Below are positions 47,641 to 59,975 of a stretch of 64,000 nucleotides of DNA, piece by piece. A model generated the notes under the pieces. That model was not told the origin of the DNA and did no database searches. It saw nothing but the letters and a program-made list of their open reading frames with translations. Numbering within the stretch: the stretch's first letter is position 1; each line of letters begins with the position of its first letter. The stretch is from Echinarachnius parma. Taxonomy: Eukaryota > Echinodermata > Echinoidea > Clypeasteroida > Echinarachniidae. The stretch is from positions 1 to 64,000 of the forward strand of contig JBAMJV010010558.1 in NCBI GenBank assembly GCA_037951105.1, read 5' to 3'. The position numbers and the translations under genes are program-made.

Positions 47641-50600
47641 GAAGCCAGCGTGTATTATAATAGCAGTTGTTCACGAATAATAACTATTGAAATAAACGTC
47701 AGAATTATTTTATTTTCATCGATTTGGGAGCATAATCGTGAGGAGAACAGAGTGTTTATGCATGTTTTATAATATTTGGGAGATTATCATGAATTTTATT
47801 TCTAACACCACTGATCAGACCACGCAAAAACACGATACAATTACATGGCCTACCGACTAGTATGCATGTCAGGATAGTCTTTTTGTGTATATTATGTGTC
47901 TGAGTGTGTGTACGTGCACAAAACCAGTAACTTTGGGCCCCTAACAAATTTCTTATTTTTTTGCCTACTGGGGCAATTAGTACAATTTGACATTAATGAA
48001 ATATTGGTGGCCTGAAAGTAAGATTTGGTAGCCCCAGGCTATCATCAGATCAGTGGTAATTCTGAAATCTGAACTAGGTCTAATGAGTTTCTTGACCTAT
48101 ATATCAGGTGCTATATATAAAATAGTATACATTTGTACATTTTTAGTGTTTCTTTAAATTGTATTTGCCCTATAAATATTGTCCAGGTGCAAGGATATTT
48201 GGCACTTTGATAGCATTCTGAAAATAAGAATTTAGTCCCAAATAGATTAAATTTAACCAGGCTGATAATAATGGTACATGATAGAGCTAGATCATACGCA
48301 TGCGCACTTGTGTGTGTTTGTATACGTGTGGTTCTCTAAAATGATTAAAGGCCTCGAGAGTGAGAACGAGTCCAACTGTGTACACGAACTATTAGTGGCC
48401 TTTGAGCAAACATTTGTGTTCCTTGCTACAGTTGCAGCTGTATTGAGGTTGGGAACCAGTTGTGGAGCTAGGGGAGGGGTGGGGGGGGGGGGGGGGCAGA
48501 CCCGACAGAGGCAACGACCAATAGCCCCTCCCCAATCTTTGAGTTTGAGGTTCTTTCTTTTTGTCCCCTACACCACTCCTATCAAGGAAATGGTAATGAA
48601 AGAAATATAGATCTGGTTTCAAAAGCTGTTCCCCCAGGAATATTTCCACTAGATTGTGTCTAACCTGACCACCCCCCCCCCCCCCCAAAAAAAAAATGTG
48701 GTTAACCCTGGCTAGCTATGCCATACACTGGATGCACATAATATATAGGCTCTCAAATTTAGTGCAGCATTTCTTCCATTGTTCCTTGCCTGTCATTTAT
48801 CAATCTTGATAATTTATGAATGGCAAATTGCCAAACTTTGATGAATTATTGGGATATGCACCTGGAAATCTATATCCAGAAAATTCATATTTTGTAAGAA
48901 ATGGTAAATCATTATTGATCATGTGGTCTTTGCACTGAAAGTCACAGTGGCACATTTTTTGCCAAATCTTTTTGTGAATTTACCACTTAAGACTGATTTA
49001 AAAACTGAAATAAAAATGGTCAGGAACGTACGGGTACAAGAAATGGATCAAAATCACTGCTATGTCAGATACTAGAAAGAGAGATCTATTAAAAGCACAA
49101 CAAAGTTTTGTTGGGTTCGGTGAATGAGTGGCAGTAAAAACTCTGTTGGGTTTCGAGTGGAGCGAAAAGTAGCGCCAAATAACCAAAACAGAGACAGGTG
49201 GTTGGATATAGGCAACTTGAATCAGTGTACAGCAGGGGGTCGTTTGCACAAAATATGATTATGGCTGTATGGTGCTGTTATATTTTATTGGCAAATTAAT
49301 ATCTAATCTGTTGGTTGTATTGAGGACCGATTCCTTTTCTGTGATGTTTTTTGTTTGGTCTGGGATCTAAGGAGAATATATCCTTTGTGGCCAATTTCTT
49401 ATTTTAGCCAGCAGGTTATTAAATGACTATATTTTTAATGTAATTATGTGTAGCTTGGAACATGCTTGGAACTTCTCAAAAGGGAAGTTTTTGTGTAAAG
49501 TTGGTATTGGAGAAAATAACATTTCTGCTATATTTTGCTCCATACTATAATCAAGGAATCATCAGGGTTTTAAAGACTTGTGGTGATGCTAAACTGCATA
49601 CATTTAAAAATATGTATTGTCTTTGTACTGTAGACCTAGTATGTAAGTAAACTAGTAGGGTTTTATGGATATGGGCCAGGTGGACTTTGTGGTAAACCAA
49701 AATAATTAACAATTAGCTAGTTGAATCAAAATATGGTCTTTGCTCATTTTGCATTTATTTCTGGTCAGTTGTCTCCTCTATCTTTGAATTTAAAATATAT
49801 CTATGTCAAAGTTAAAAGTTCTACTTCTACTTTTAACAAGCTTGTTCCAGATCTAGAGCTTTGAGCAAACTGCTCCTTCTGGATCAATACAAAAACATTG
49901 ATTTATTCCTCCAGACACGCGACCATTGTTACCCACCACAAACATGTGCCACACGCCGGTCTTTTGTTCCCTAAACCCAACACCAGGGGCGAGGTTATTG
50001 ACGTCCCATAATACCAACCCAAACTTCCCCCCCCCCCCTTATTATGGCCCTTGTGTCTCCGCTATACCATATTTGTACCCCTCAATCAAGCTTTGGCCAT
50101 AATATACCACCCAAAACTTACCCTCCATTTATGGCCCTCGTTTTTCCCGCCATATGATATCATACATGTCCCACTTCAGCTTCACATTTTATGTTTTGTT
50201 TTTATATTCCTCCCAGTGTTTATGGTTTGATAGCTAATTATACTGATTTTCTCAACATTTGCTATGGGAGTTCGGTTTAGATCAGGGTGGGTGGAGGGGG
50301 GGGGGGGGGGGGAGTGGATAGGGCAGGGGGCATTTGCCCTCTCCTGTTGGAATTTGATTATGGTGCCTTGGCCCATTCAGTACACTCATTTGATCTACTA
50401 CATGATGCCTAAAAATGAATAGAAATATATTGAAACCACACATTTTAATTTGAAACTTTGCCCGCTTCTGTGGCCCATTCTGGGTTTACACTGACTATGC
50501 CATGCCCCCACCCCCGGCACCAATTCCCCCTTTTTTTTGCACCCTTTCTCTCCAACCCCCAGCCCTGTAATATTTTGTTTCCTATTGCATTTTGTGGTTT

Positions 50601-51790
50601 CATCATACTTTTTCGCTGGTAAAGATATCAAGATTTATTATTTTTTTATGAAGAATAGGGCAAATTCCAACACTTTGATTGAGCCCGGTCGCGTGCGACA
50701 CGCAACGTATTGCAACCCGCAGCGTATTGCACCTGTTGGTCAATAGAAGCGTGAATTCAATGATTCCTCAGATTCTTTTGTCTTCTTTTCTGTGTCTATT
50801 TTCCGCTCGACTGCCATTCATGGCTGTTTACACTGCTAATGAAAATAAATTGATCTTTGTACAGCTCAAACTGTCTTTCTCTTATTATCTTATTATCTTT
50901 TCTGCGTACTAATTTATTTCCTTTTCTATCTCTTCATTTCCTTTTCCATATCTATCTATCTATCTCTGTTTCTTATACCATCTCTTTTTCTTGCCCTTCC
51001 TCCCTCCTGCCATTCACGTTTTCTCTTTATATTCTTATCCTTTTATCTCTCCTTATCTCCTTTTCTGTACTCTTTTATTTCCTAATCTATCTTTCTTTTC
51101 TTCATATCTATCCAAATGTCCACTTTCTCTCTTCATTCACCTCTCTCTTTTAAATCCTTCCATTTGTTGCATCGTAGTTACTAGTTGGATGTCCCGTGTC
51201 CTTTATGATTAAACTGATTTCATTTTTTGTCTCCATTTCTTCCTGAAATATCTGTCTCCTTCCTCCTTTTCATGGATGCATCACCAATATTTTCTCCTTG
51301 ACCCCTCTGTGATCTTTCTCAGCATTTAAAAACATAGTTTGTTGTATTCTTTCTGTACGTTTGTTTGAAATACTACAAACAAATTATTGATCAGTTTATA
51401 CATCCATTTGTGCTATATGTTTCATTGAGTTTTAGTCATAATGCATGCAAATTCTTTAACCATTTACTTGTTTTTGTTCTTTAAAAAATGTTTATAAAAT
51501 TTGTCAATAAAAGCAAATATTTGTTTACCATACACTGATCATTTTCTGTTAAAACCATACAGTCCTGGACACCAAATACTCTGGCTAGGGTCTATGGAGA
51601 GTGCATGCCAAACCAAAATCAAATTCAATCTTGAATTTCAAATTTCAGCTCCAGATCTACTGCATTGTAGGTTTCACTTTTTGCAGCTGTCATAAATGAA
51701 AGAATGATTCTTAATCCAATGTTTTTTTTTCTAATGAATGAAAAGGATTAGAATTTTCATTTGGATACTATATTGTCATAATATTTATGT
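47641..51790. other. Intergenic stretch with homopolymer runs
   Basis: No gene supported. G-runs at about 48480-48495 and 50298-50311, C-runs at about 48671-48686 and 50030-50038. A pyrimidine-rich stretch at 50870-51170 (TCTTTCTCTT-type) gives spurious Ser/Leu/Phe-rich frames. A 120-base cluster with TGGACACCAAATACTCTGG and GGGTCTATGGAG near 51566 resembles the mini-element at 54920. Confidence 0.45.
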
Positions 51791-51799
51791 AATTTAATA

Positions 51800-52560
51800 A
51801 TAGCAGATGAAATGAGGCAATAATTAGTTCCAAAGTATGGTTTTACATACTCTATATTGATTGAAATATGAATTGGTTGCCTTTTGTGTCATGATCCAGA
51901 CACAATGTTTAATTTTGATTAATTAATCAATAATTAGTTTTAAAGTATGATTTAAGTCGATTTGAAACTTTGAAGTTGCTGATCTTCTATTGTCATCATT
52001 CAGAAAGGAGATTAACGAGCCAATGATTTGTTTCAAAGGATGTTTATTTTTAGTCTAAATTCTAGTACACTAGAAATTGGCAAAATATTATTGTCATGTT
52101 TATGTTCAAATGAGATGAGGTAATTGGTACTTGGTATTTTTAATCCTGCTGAATACTCCATCTAGGAGTTTTAATGCAAATAATTAGTTCCGAAGTATGA
52201 TTCTAGTTGAACTATAGGCAAACCCCTAGGTATTGTCATCATTCAGATAGTACAGTCTGTTCATAGCAGATTAAACAAAATGAGTGCGTGATTGGTTTCA
52301 AATCTTTGATGTTGGCGAACTCCAATTGTCATTGATCATTCAAACATACATTCAGAGGAGATTATAAAATGAGCCTATAATTTGTTCCAGAGGCTGATTC
52401 TATTTCTTTGATGAGCTTCTGCTTATGAACATTAGTCTAAATAAACCAATTATTACTTTTATCTGTGACTGTTCAAAGCAAGATAAATAAATTTCCATCT
52501 TTTTTATTCAAAGTCTGAATTTTAATGAGCCGATAATTTGTTTCCAAAGTATGATTCAAA
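51800..52560. repeat. Degenerate tandem array, ~90-120 bp unit
   Basis: ATAATTAGTTCCAAAGTATG / ATAATTTGTTYCAAAGNATG phrases recur near 51820, 51930, 52022, 52178, 52378 and 52528. Each is preceded by AAATGAG and followed by TTGTCAT-ATTCA or GAACTTT phrases. Strongly diverged. Confidence 0.6.
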
Positions 52561-54919
52561 TGTGACGATGAGCTCCTATTTGTGGGCCATTGACCGTGAA
52601 AACCATGGAGGATTCTAACGGAACAACAATTTATGAACCATTCATAAACATACATTGCACCTGCCTTAGAGTTCATTACCTAAAATTATAATCCTCCCCT
52701 CCCCTCATCTTATGATTGCGTCCATTGGTGTTCTGTGGAATTATTTTTGTGGTTAAATTTGGTGGTTTTAGGGCTCAGCTATGGATGTATGACTATGCCG
52801 GTCTAGTGGGTTCAGATCATTTGGTCTATAGTAGAAAGAGACAAGGCATGGAGACATGTGCAAGTATTTATGTGCAGATCATAGATGAAACGAAAAACAA
52901 ATGAATGAAACAATTATGTTTATGCCCAAAACAAAGAAAGTATGACTAAACCACATATATATTCTTCAGCAAACATTTGGCAAAAAGGTTCTTGAAAGCA
53001 AATGGCATAACGAGCTAGTCGAGCACATCAATAATATTGATTTACTGTATTTTGTACATCTTCATTTTATCTACAGGTACAGGGTGGGGGTGGAGCAGGA
53101 TGGGGAGGGGGTTTATTTTCTGAGCAAAAATTTTCTTAGCAGAGCTAGAAAATTTGAAACATTTATGCATCTAGAGGTAGATGAAATTGTTGCAATAATT
53201 ATCACATTTTACTGATGTCAATGCATACTTTGCCAAGTAATTAGATATAAAAATATGTTTATATATATACAAAAAATATCCCTAATTATCCATTTCATTT
53301 CTATTCAATTATCCCGTGTATGGCTGCTTGATAGGCATGACTGGGCTGGAACTGTCCATTAATAATATTAATTTGAAATTAGCACTTAATTGAAAAAGGG
53401 TCAAGTTTGAAAATATCATATGGAATCCAATAAGCCTTCTCCTTGAGAGAACAAAGTACTTTTTTTGTCTAATTACTCATAGATCCGATGGACTGTGGTG
53501 CAAGTGATCAGTGATGGAGAACGTTGCTTAGCTCAGTAGCATCCTATAGTTAGGTCAAACCAGGCTGGGGAAGAGGGGTTGTTGAGACAGATTTTCAATC
53601 ATGGGGCAATATTTCTAATAAGGGGGAAAAGTTTTCTGTGGGGGGGGGGGGGGGGGGGGGAGATTTCCAGTGAGGTGGATAATGATTTCCTTTTAGGGGG
53701 AGTGCATATACATCCCAAACATTGGTAAGATCAGAGATTGTATTTATAAGGAGGCAACATTGTGCATAATATGACAAGACTTCCAACAAAGGTGTGTATG
53801 TAATGTATGTGTGTGTGTGTTGGGGGGGGGGGGGGGGGGGGTGGGTTGGCAAGATTTTCAAGTGGCACAAGTTTTTTAAATTAGGGAAAACAATGGAGCA
53901 AGCTTTTCTTCTTTAAAAGAGGGCAATATTTCCCCTAACACCCAGATTAATTACCCCAGTGGTTTGCACGCGCACAGAACTTTGCATTCAGATAGCCTCT
54001 AGAGGAACTTCATACAATTTATGTCAAAACATTCACAAAAGTGTCCATTCTAATTATGGTTAAGGTGGTTATGGCTCTGTTTGGTGGATGATCACAGCTC
54101 CAATTTATACACCATGAATTCATGCAATGGTTCATTTAGTTTCCTATTACTTGCAAATTAGCTACTTCCTCTTTATTGTATCTCTATCTTGCCTGAATAT
54201 TAGATCATTATCAACTTCATTAGAATCAGATATGAATTTATTAGATTTTTTCATTTTTGTTTGTTTCACTTTAGAGATTATTGTCCCTATCTGAATACTA
54301 GATTTTCCTCATTTTCAGATGATTATATATGCCTCATAGTCATTAGATGGTAGAGTCGTGAAATTATGAGGTTTTGAAAAAAAATTAATTGTTTTTATTC
54401 TTTTCACTAGATAATAGGCAATGTACATTTTGAATATGCAGTATCTGAATGAAATTATGAGGTTTAATTGTTTTTATTGTTTTATTCATTCCACTAGATG
54501 ATAGACATATTTATGAAGTCGTTATATTCATTACTCTGCCTAGCCTGGTGCCTGATGTCATTAAATATTATTGTAGAAACCTGGATCTGCAGTCTAATCA
54601 CCTTGGCGAATCAATTAAGAGCCATTAAATTCCGATTAATTTCAGTCAGAAGCATGACTTGGATGATTTCTATAGCAGAAGTAGGGCCTTGATATTAGAA
54701 GGTCTACTGGTTTTTAGCATAAAAATTGTATTCAATTTTGTAATTAGTTGTGTACCTATTATTGATTTATTGTTATTGTTTTTATTAATTGCCTAAAAGA
54801 AAAATTATTGTTGAAAACTATTAAATCGTCACAAGTCAATCAGATGTAAAATAATGGTATGTGAAACAATTTACATTTATAAACTGACAAATATAATTAT
54901 ACAAGAATGAATTTGCACA
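52561..54919. other. Intergenic stretch
   Basis: No gene supported. G-runs at about 53640-53660 and 53822-53841, the latter after (TG)n. Loose ATTAGA/CAGATGATTATAT repeats at 54180-54500. Confidence 0.4.
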
Positions 54920-55012
54920 TTAACCCGTTCAGGACTGGTCTCGAAAATATTCGGGCTTTGATCTATGGAGAATACATGTTGTAGCAAAATCAGTCCTTCC
55001 TGAACAGGTTAA
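54920..55012. mobile_element. 93-bp mini-element, TTAA ended, copy 1
   Basis: TTAACCCGTTCAGGACTGG at the left is inverted at the right (TCCTGAACAGGTTAA). The inner phrase TCTATGGAGAATACATG is shared with a second copy at 59156-59250. TTAA at both ends fits the same target preference as families A and B. Confidence 0.65.
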
Positions 55013-55030
55013 AGCAACACACATCGTAAC

Positions 55031-55336
55031 TAGTGCTGTTGATGAGTCCCGGGTACCCGGATCCCGCCGAAAAATGTTGAGTCCCGGGCGCAAAAATCGA
55101 TAGTCGATTTCCCGAAAAAAAAAAGCAAGTCCCCTCATTGAACGCAAGAGTTATCATGTTCATTCAAGTGACATAAATGCGCTCAAATTTTTGTCACTTG
55201 AATGAACATGTTTTCCCAGCTGGCGTGACATGCCGATCGTGTAATCAACAAATGGGTAAATTTCGGGTACCCGGGACTCGCCCGAAAAATTATCGCGAGT
55301 CCCGGGTAGTAAATACTCCCGAAATCAACAACACTA
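55031..55336. mobile_element. hAT-like MITE, 306 bp, 8-bp TSD ATCGTAAC
   Basis: The ends TAGTGCTGTTGAT and ATCAACAACACTA are inverted. ATCGTAAC flanks it exactly on both sides (55023-55030 and 55337-55344), an 8-bp target duplication typical of hAT transposons. Inside are repeated CCCGGGTACCCG and GAGTCCCGGG modules. A separate hairpin has 20-base arms (AACATGTTCATTCAAGTGAC type, about 55157-55211). Open frames here are translations of the element. Confidence 0.88.
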
Positions 55337-55344
55337 ATCGTAAC

Positions 55345-55845
55345 TGCTTTTGCACATTGGGGTTTCATATACCTGCTGGCAGGAAAATAGTTAAACTGGC
55401 AGGATCAGACATTTTCATTCGTGGTATACTTAGGCAGTTTTGTAGGTCACATTTCCCTGCTACCTTCTTTTAGACTGGCAGTATCAGACTTTTCTTCCTG
55501 TGGTAAGATTAATACAAAGTTACAAATTTTTTTCTTGTGAATTGGGGGCTTTATGTTGCTAGGTAACATGACCCCTTCTTGTTCCTTTAGTATCAAAAGT
55601 GAAGAGCTTTTCAAAGCTGTTTTAAAATGTTTTATTAATTTTTTTATAAATCATGGGTTTTGCACTTTTGTGCACATTGTTATCAATTTGCTCCTCCCCT
55701 TCCTACGTATTCCTTCACAGTTAGCTTTGTAAATATCCTCGGCTTACAGTTAACTCCTCACCATCTCCATCCTACTGACTAGTGCATGTATCATTTACCT
55801 CAGTACCTCTTGTGTAAGTTTTGCAAGATCACGACGACGAGTGCA
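55345..55845. other. Intergenic, no supported feature
   Basis: ACTGGCAGGATCAGACATTTTC-like and ACTGGCAGTATCAGACTTTTC phrases near 55395 and 55472 show a short duplication. No gene. Confidence 0.4.
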
Positions 55846-56310
55846 AAGCCCAAGCTTCCCCCAAAAGGATTCTTAGCATGGAACTAAGCTAGCAAGGTTC
55901 CATGAATGTAATCCAGTGTCTTTTATTCACATCCCTTTTATTTCTGGTATTGTAAGATTCCACATCGAAAAGATGACTGGCTGTTTACTTAGCCCTAGCT
56001 CTGAGCATAAGACTAAGCCTGTTTTTCTTGTTGCATATAGTCCTAGCTTCCCTAAAAGACTTGGCATGCAACTAAGCTAGCAGGGTTTCATAATGGTATG
56101 CCCAGGCCTCTCTCTCACTTACATTCTGTTATTACATCGTGAGATTCCCAACCAAAACATTTTTCACTTGTGGCTTTCTCAACCAAGCTCCCCCGAAAGA
56201 CTTAGCATGAAACTAAGCTGGCAGAGTTTCATAAATGAGATAAGACCAGTTTGATTGTTTATATCCTTTTATTGCATTATAAGATTCCTTTTAAACCAGA
56301 TGTTCCATGC
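55846..56310. repeat. Tandem array, ~165 bp unit, 3 copies
   Basis: AAGCTTCCCCCAAAAGGATT-like sequence, then TTAGCATGGAACTAAGCTAG, CAAGGTTCCATGAATGTA and later a TTTTATT-TTGTAAGATTCC phrase, occurs near 55850, 56045 and 56188. Confidence 0.7.
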
Positions 56311-57355
56311 GCCTCCTTCCTTCATCCTTGCCATCTTCCTGCAGTGTGTGCCTTGGACGTAAGCATTATGTATGGCATTTGAGACATTTCCCCACTCTTT
56401 ATTTAGGTTGACATTAAAGCTCCACAGACAAGAAAACTGTGACAAGAAAACTGTATCTAAGGTAGATTTTCATGAAGATTACTAATAAAAACATATTTTC
56501 CTCATGGGAAAAACAGTAAAATAAAAAAATGAACTTGTAAATTCACTTTAGTAACCCCCGTAAAAAAATTGAGCCCGGGCGAAGGAAAATGACATCATCT
56601 TTGCAGTTTAGCTCGGTCATAGACGTACATGCTGAGTGCAATACTCACGTTGACAGAGAGATATTATTTCGATTTTTTTCAATATTTGCAAACATTTGTT
56701 AAAGTTTATATCATGGACGATCTACACTCAGATGTGTTGCAGCATCCTGCTACAATTCATTTTTAGTTAAGCCTCAATTTCCAAGCAAAAACGAGTTTGT
56801 TTTACTAGAAAGTCAAAGGCTCTGCATGTAAGCCATGCAGATTCGTACTTTGAACTCAGTGTTGCGGTCTTCTTGTGATGTCATGACCCGGGTGGCACGT
56901 GCGCACATTTGCGCTCCGCTATAAATAACTTTTTTAGGAGCATGCATGGAACGCCAATGCGAAAAAAAGCAAAAAAGTTGCATGAAATTGATCTTTTTTG
57001 CCCAACTTTAGGATTTCTTTGAAAAAAAGAGTGTGGTATATCAATATAGGCACATATTTAAAGCTATAAACCTGAATCAAAGCCGGATTTCACTATACCT
57101 TTAATATCAAACTATTTCCTTTTATCATACTTGAGAGTAACCTCAAGAATGTCTTTCAAAGAAATGTGCAGATATATGATAATTATTGGGAGTAGCAAGC
57201 GAAACACAAATCATGTGTACATTATACATGTATAAATTTGTTAGCAAGTACTACATTCGACTTCATACATGTCACATTTCCGAGCTCCTCATGTTCATCT
57301 GTTATTTTCTTTGAATAAGTTTCCTCTCCAGATGGCATGATTTTATCTCTATCCC
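56311..57355. other. Intergenic; possible decayed TTAA element
   Basis: A TTAAAGCTCCACAGAC phrase near 56414 and ACTATACCTTTAATATC near 57100 could be the ends of a ~690-bp TTAA element, but the inverted match is weak. The middle (56560-56960) has raised CpG. No gene supported. Confidence 0.3.
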
Positions 57356-57846
57356 CGTGTTCACACACAAAAATTTCATCCCTTAATCATGACTAAAGAA
57401 TCAGCAGCTGACTATAGAATCAGCTGCTGATTAGCTATACGATGAAATTTGTGTCTGAACGCTGATTAACGAAACGACGTATCGTTAGTCATGACTAACG
57501 AAACACGGGTTTTATCGTCGTTTCGTACGAGAGCTGACTATAGAATCACGCTCTGTTCGTGTGTGAACAACCATCACTCGCTTAATCATGATTAGCTATA
57601 CGACTCGTAACTAACTGGGCGTGGCTTAACGTGAACGTTCGCGCGAACAGGACAACACACTGCGCAGTAGCAAACTGCGCACTTATACGATGTTCGGTGC
57701 ACCTGGAAGCCAGCTGTTGTGGAATATTGGCTTTGTGTGTGAACGTAAGCAGTAGTTTGGTTTAATCATGACTAATGATACGTCGTATCGTTAGTCATGA
57801 TTCTTTAGTCATGATTAAGGGATGAAAATGTTTGTGTGTGAATACG
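57356..57846. mobile_element. MITE (~490 bp) with ~45-bp TIR and palindromic modules
   Basis: TTCACACACAAAAATTTCAT then CCCTTAATCATGACTAAAGA at the left is inverted almost exactly at 57799-57843. The interior is made of repeated short palindromes: variants of TTAGTCATGACTAA, CAGCAGCTGA, GACGTATCGTTAG, GTTCGCGCGAAC and ACTGCGCAGT. It is non-coding. No clear target duplication was found. Confidence 0.8.
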
Positions 57847-57949
57847 TTGTTAGTAAACCTTTTGCATGAGATCAAATTTGATTTACCAGACAGTTTCCTC
57901 ATGTGTAAGCTTTGCAAAAACATGTTTTCCTTCTGTTTCCTGTGCATAA

Positions 57950-59020
57950 GATGATAAGAGATTCATCAATCTCCAGATATTTAGAACTCCTCCCTTTTAT
58001 CCTTGTTCTTTTCCTCCCATTAATCCATCAAAAAAATAGGGACTATACTTTTTAGAATGTATTCAAATGTAAATGTTTGTTTTATCAACATATGTGTTGA
58101 TTTGTGAATGATTTTGTTGATTATGAGGGTGATGCATCATCAATAAAAAAAAAACTCTTGGTCAACATAATTGTTATAATTTAAAGAAAAAGGATTTATT
58201 GATTGCATAACTTCATTCTCCAGATGGTCAGAACTTAATTTTTCCTCTAGGCAGTGGACAGCCTTGTCATTTTCCTTCTAATCAGACATATTTTTTGTTT
58301 GTCTAGTTTCATTCATAAAGTCAACAAAATTATGAATAAAAGAAACAGTTTTGATTTCTTGCATAACATTTTCTCAAGCTCCAGATGGTCATGCCTTTTC
58401 CCTCTAACCTCTAACCTTGCCATTTTCTTCTAATCTTGTGATCTACCCAACACAAAATAATTCATATTTATCATATTCATTTGAATTCAATGTTTGTTTT
58501 CATTCACAAAATCAACATATCTATGGAAAAAGAAAAAGTTTTGATTTGTTGTACATAATAACATTTCTCTCCAAATTGTCAGAAGTGCATTTTTTCTGCT
58601 ACATTTGTCATTGCTTACTTCTGATTCATTGCAAAAGTCATATATTTTTCAAATTATAATTGAATGTAACATGTTATTCATAAAGTTTTGATTTCTTGCA
58701 TAACATTTCTCTAGCTGAGAATGGCCAGGCCTTTTTCCTCTAGCCTTGCCATTTTCACCTACCTACAAGTAGAATTCAATGTTTTGTTTTTTTTCATTTA
58801 CAAAGTCAACATATATCTATGGACAAAGAAACAGTTTCTTTTCAGATTATCTAGTTAAAAGAAGGAAACAAAAAAAAGTTTTTGATTTCTTGCATAACAT
58901 TTTCTGTAGCTCCAGATGGTCAGATCTCATCCCTCTCACCTTGCCGTTTCCTTCTGATCCAGCGATCCACCCACCACAGAGTTCCTCATGATGCAGCTGC
59001 TAATGCGATGATTGAATGTA
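57950..59020. repeat. Tandem array, ~170 bp unit, ~6 copies
   Basis: GTTTTGATTTCTTGCATAAC, ATTTTCTCNAGCTCCAGATG, GTCANGCCTTTTCCTCTA, CCTTGCCATTTTCTTCTAAT and ATTCACAAAGTCAACATAT-like phrases start near 57955 (weak), 58190, 58350, 58525, 58685 and 58875. The 61- to 80-codon frames inside are repeat translations. Confidence 0.78.
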
Positions 59021-59155
59021 ACCTCCTGTTAAATTTGTTGAGCTTTTATCATTCACAAGAACTCTGAATTCATACAAAGAAAAATGAAACACTGAGCACT
59101 ACTTTTCTTCATTTGAGGGGCTCTTTTTGTTAGCAAAGATTTAGTTTTCATTTAA

Positions 59156-59250
59156 TAACCCGTTCATTACTGGTCCCGAAAATACTCCGGCCTGGGGTCT
59201 ATGGAGAATACATGTGTTGTAGCACAATCAGTCAGTCTTGACCGGATTAA
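59156..59250. mobile_element. Mini-element, copy 2
   Basis: AATAACCCGTTCATTACTGG to TTGACCGGATTAAAA. It shares TCTATGGAGAATACATG and the flanking design with 54920-55012 but is more diverged, and its left TTAA has mutated. Confidence 0.55.
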
Positions 59251-59586
59251 AAGAAAAGCAAATCTGTGCTCAGAAAAATTAATAGTAGCTCATATTCAAT
59301 TAGGATCAACACCTAGATGTTCTATCTATTTTTAAAAAAGGAAGCAATTATAAGGAGATAAAGGATTCTCCAAGCAGGATACTTTTATATATTTTTCACC
59401 ATTTTGTTTATAATGAATTTGACTGGTACATTTAAGGATTTATTGATAATGTGCGTGCTTCTGAAATACCACCATATTTCTTAATTGAGTGATATGCACG
59501 CAGTCATATTCTTGAATTACATCTAGGGCAAGTGTGGTTAAGGTGATTAAGCGGTATTTATTAAACACTTCATTTTCAGTTATTAA

Positions 59587-59971
59587 AGGGATTTAGTGCA
59601 AAAATGATGTGCAAAAATGATGAATGGTTGGTAAAATGTAAATTTTTGTGATCTGATAGTGATATCTCCACTAAGTAATGTGGAAATATCACATAAAATG
59701 AATGCTATATGGCTGAGTAATGAGTAAAAATGCAAAGTGATATTCCCTAACTCATTGCACTAACTTTGTACACAGTTATTTACTATCCAGTGGATAGATA
59801 CAAATCTGAACGCTTCAATCGTAAATATCTTTGTAACAAAAGGAAAATTTGAACAACCAGAACCGGTTCCATGCTTCTATTGGTAATACGGATACAACAC
59901 AGTATGAGAGAACCACTAGATATCTAACTTGTTTTCTAGTTTTGTGGATTTGGACAATACTATAGATTTCT
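59587..59971. mobile_element. TTAA-flanked element, family B copy 2
   Basis: TTAA at 59583-59586 and 59972-59975. The ends AGGGATTTAGTGC and the inverted AAAGAAATCTATAG are short TIRs. Colinear with 20492-20866 over most of its length (CTATCCAGTGGATAGA, CTTCAATCGTAAATATCTTT, GTATGAGAGAACC). Non-coding. Confidence 0.7.
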
Positions 59972-59975
59972 TTAA

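Noticed and set aside
50857-51212. 98- and 73-codon hydrophobic frames that look like membrane proteins
   Set aside because: Pyrimidine-rich low-complexity DNA gives Ser/Leu/Phe-rich frames on the plus strand; no start or domain support.
56412-57102. Complete TTAA element
   Set aside because: TTAA is present near both ends but the inverted match inside it is too weak to call.
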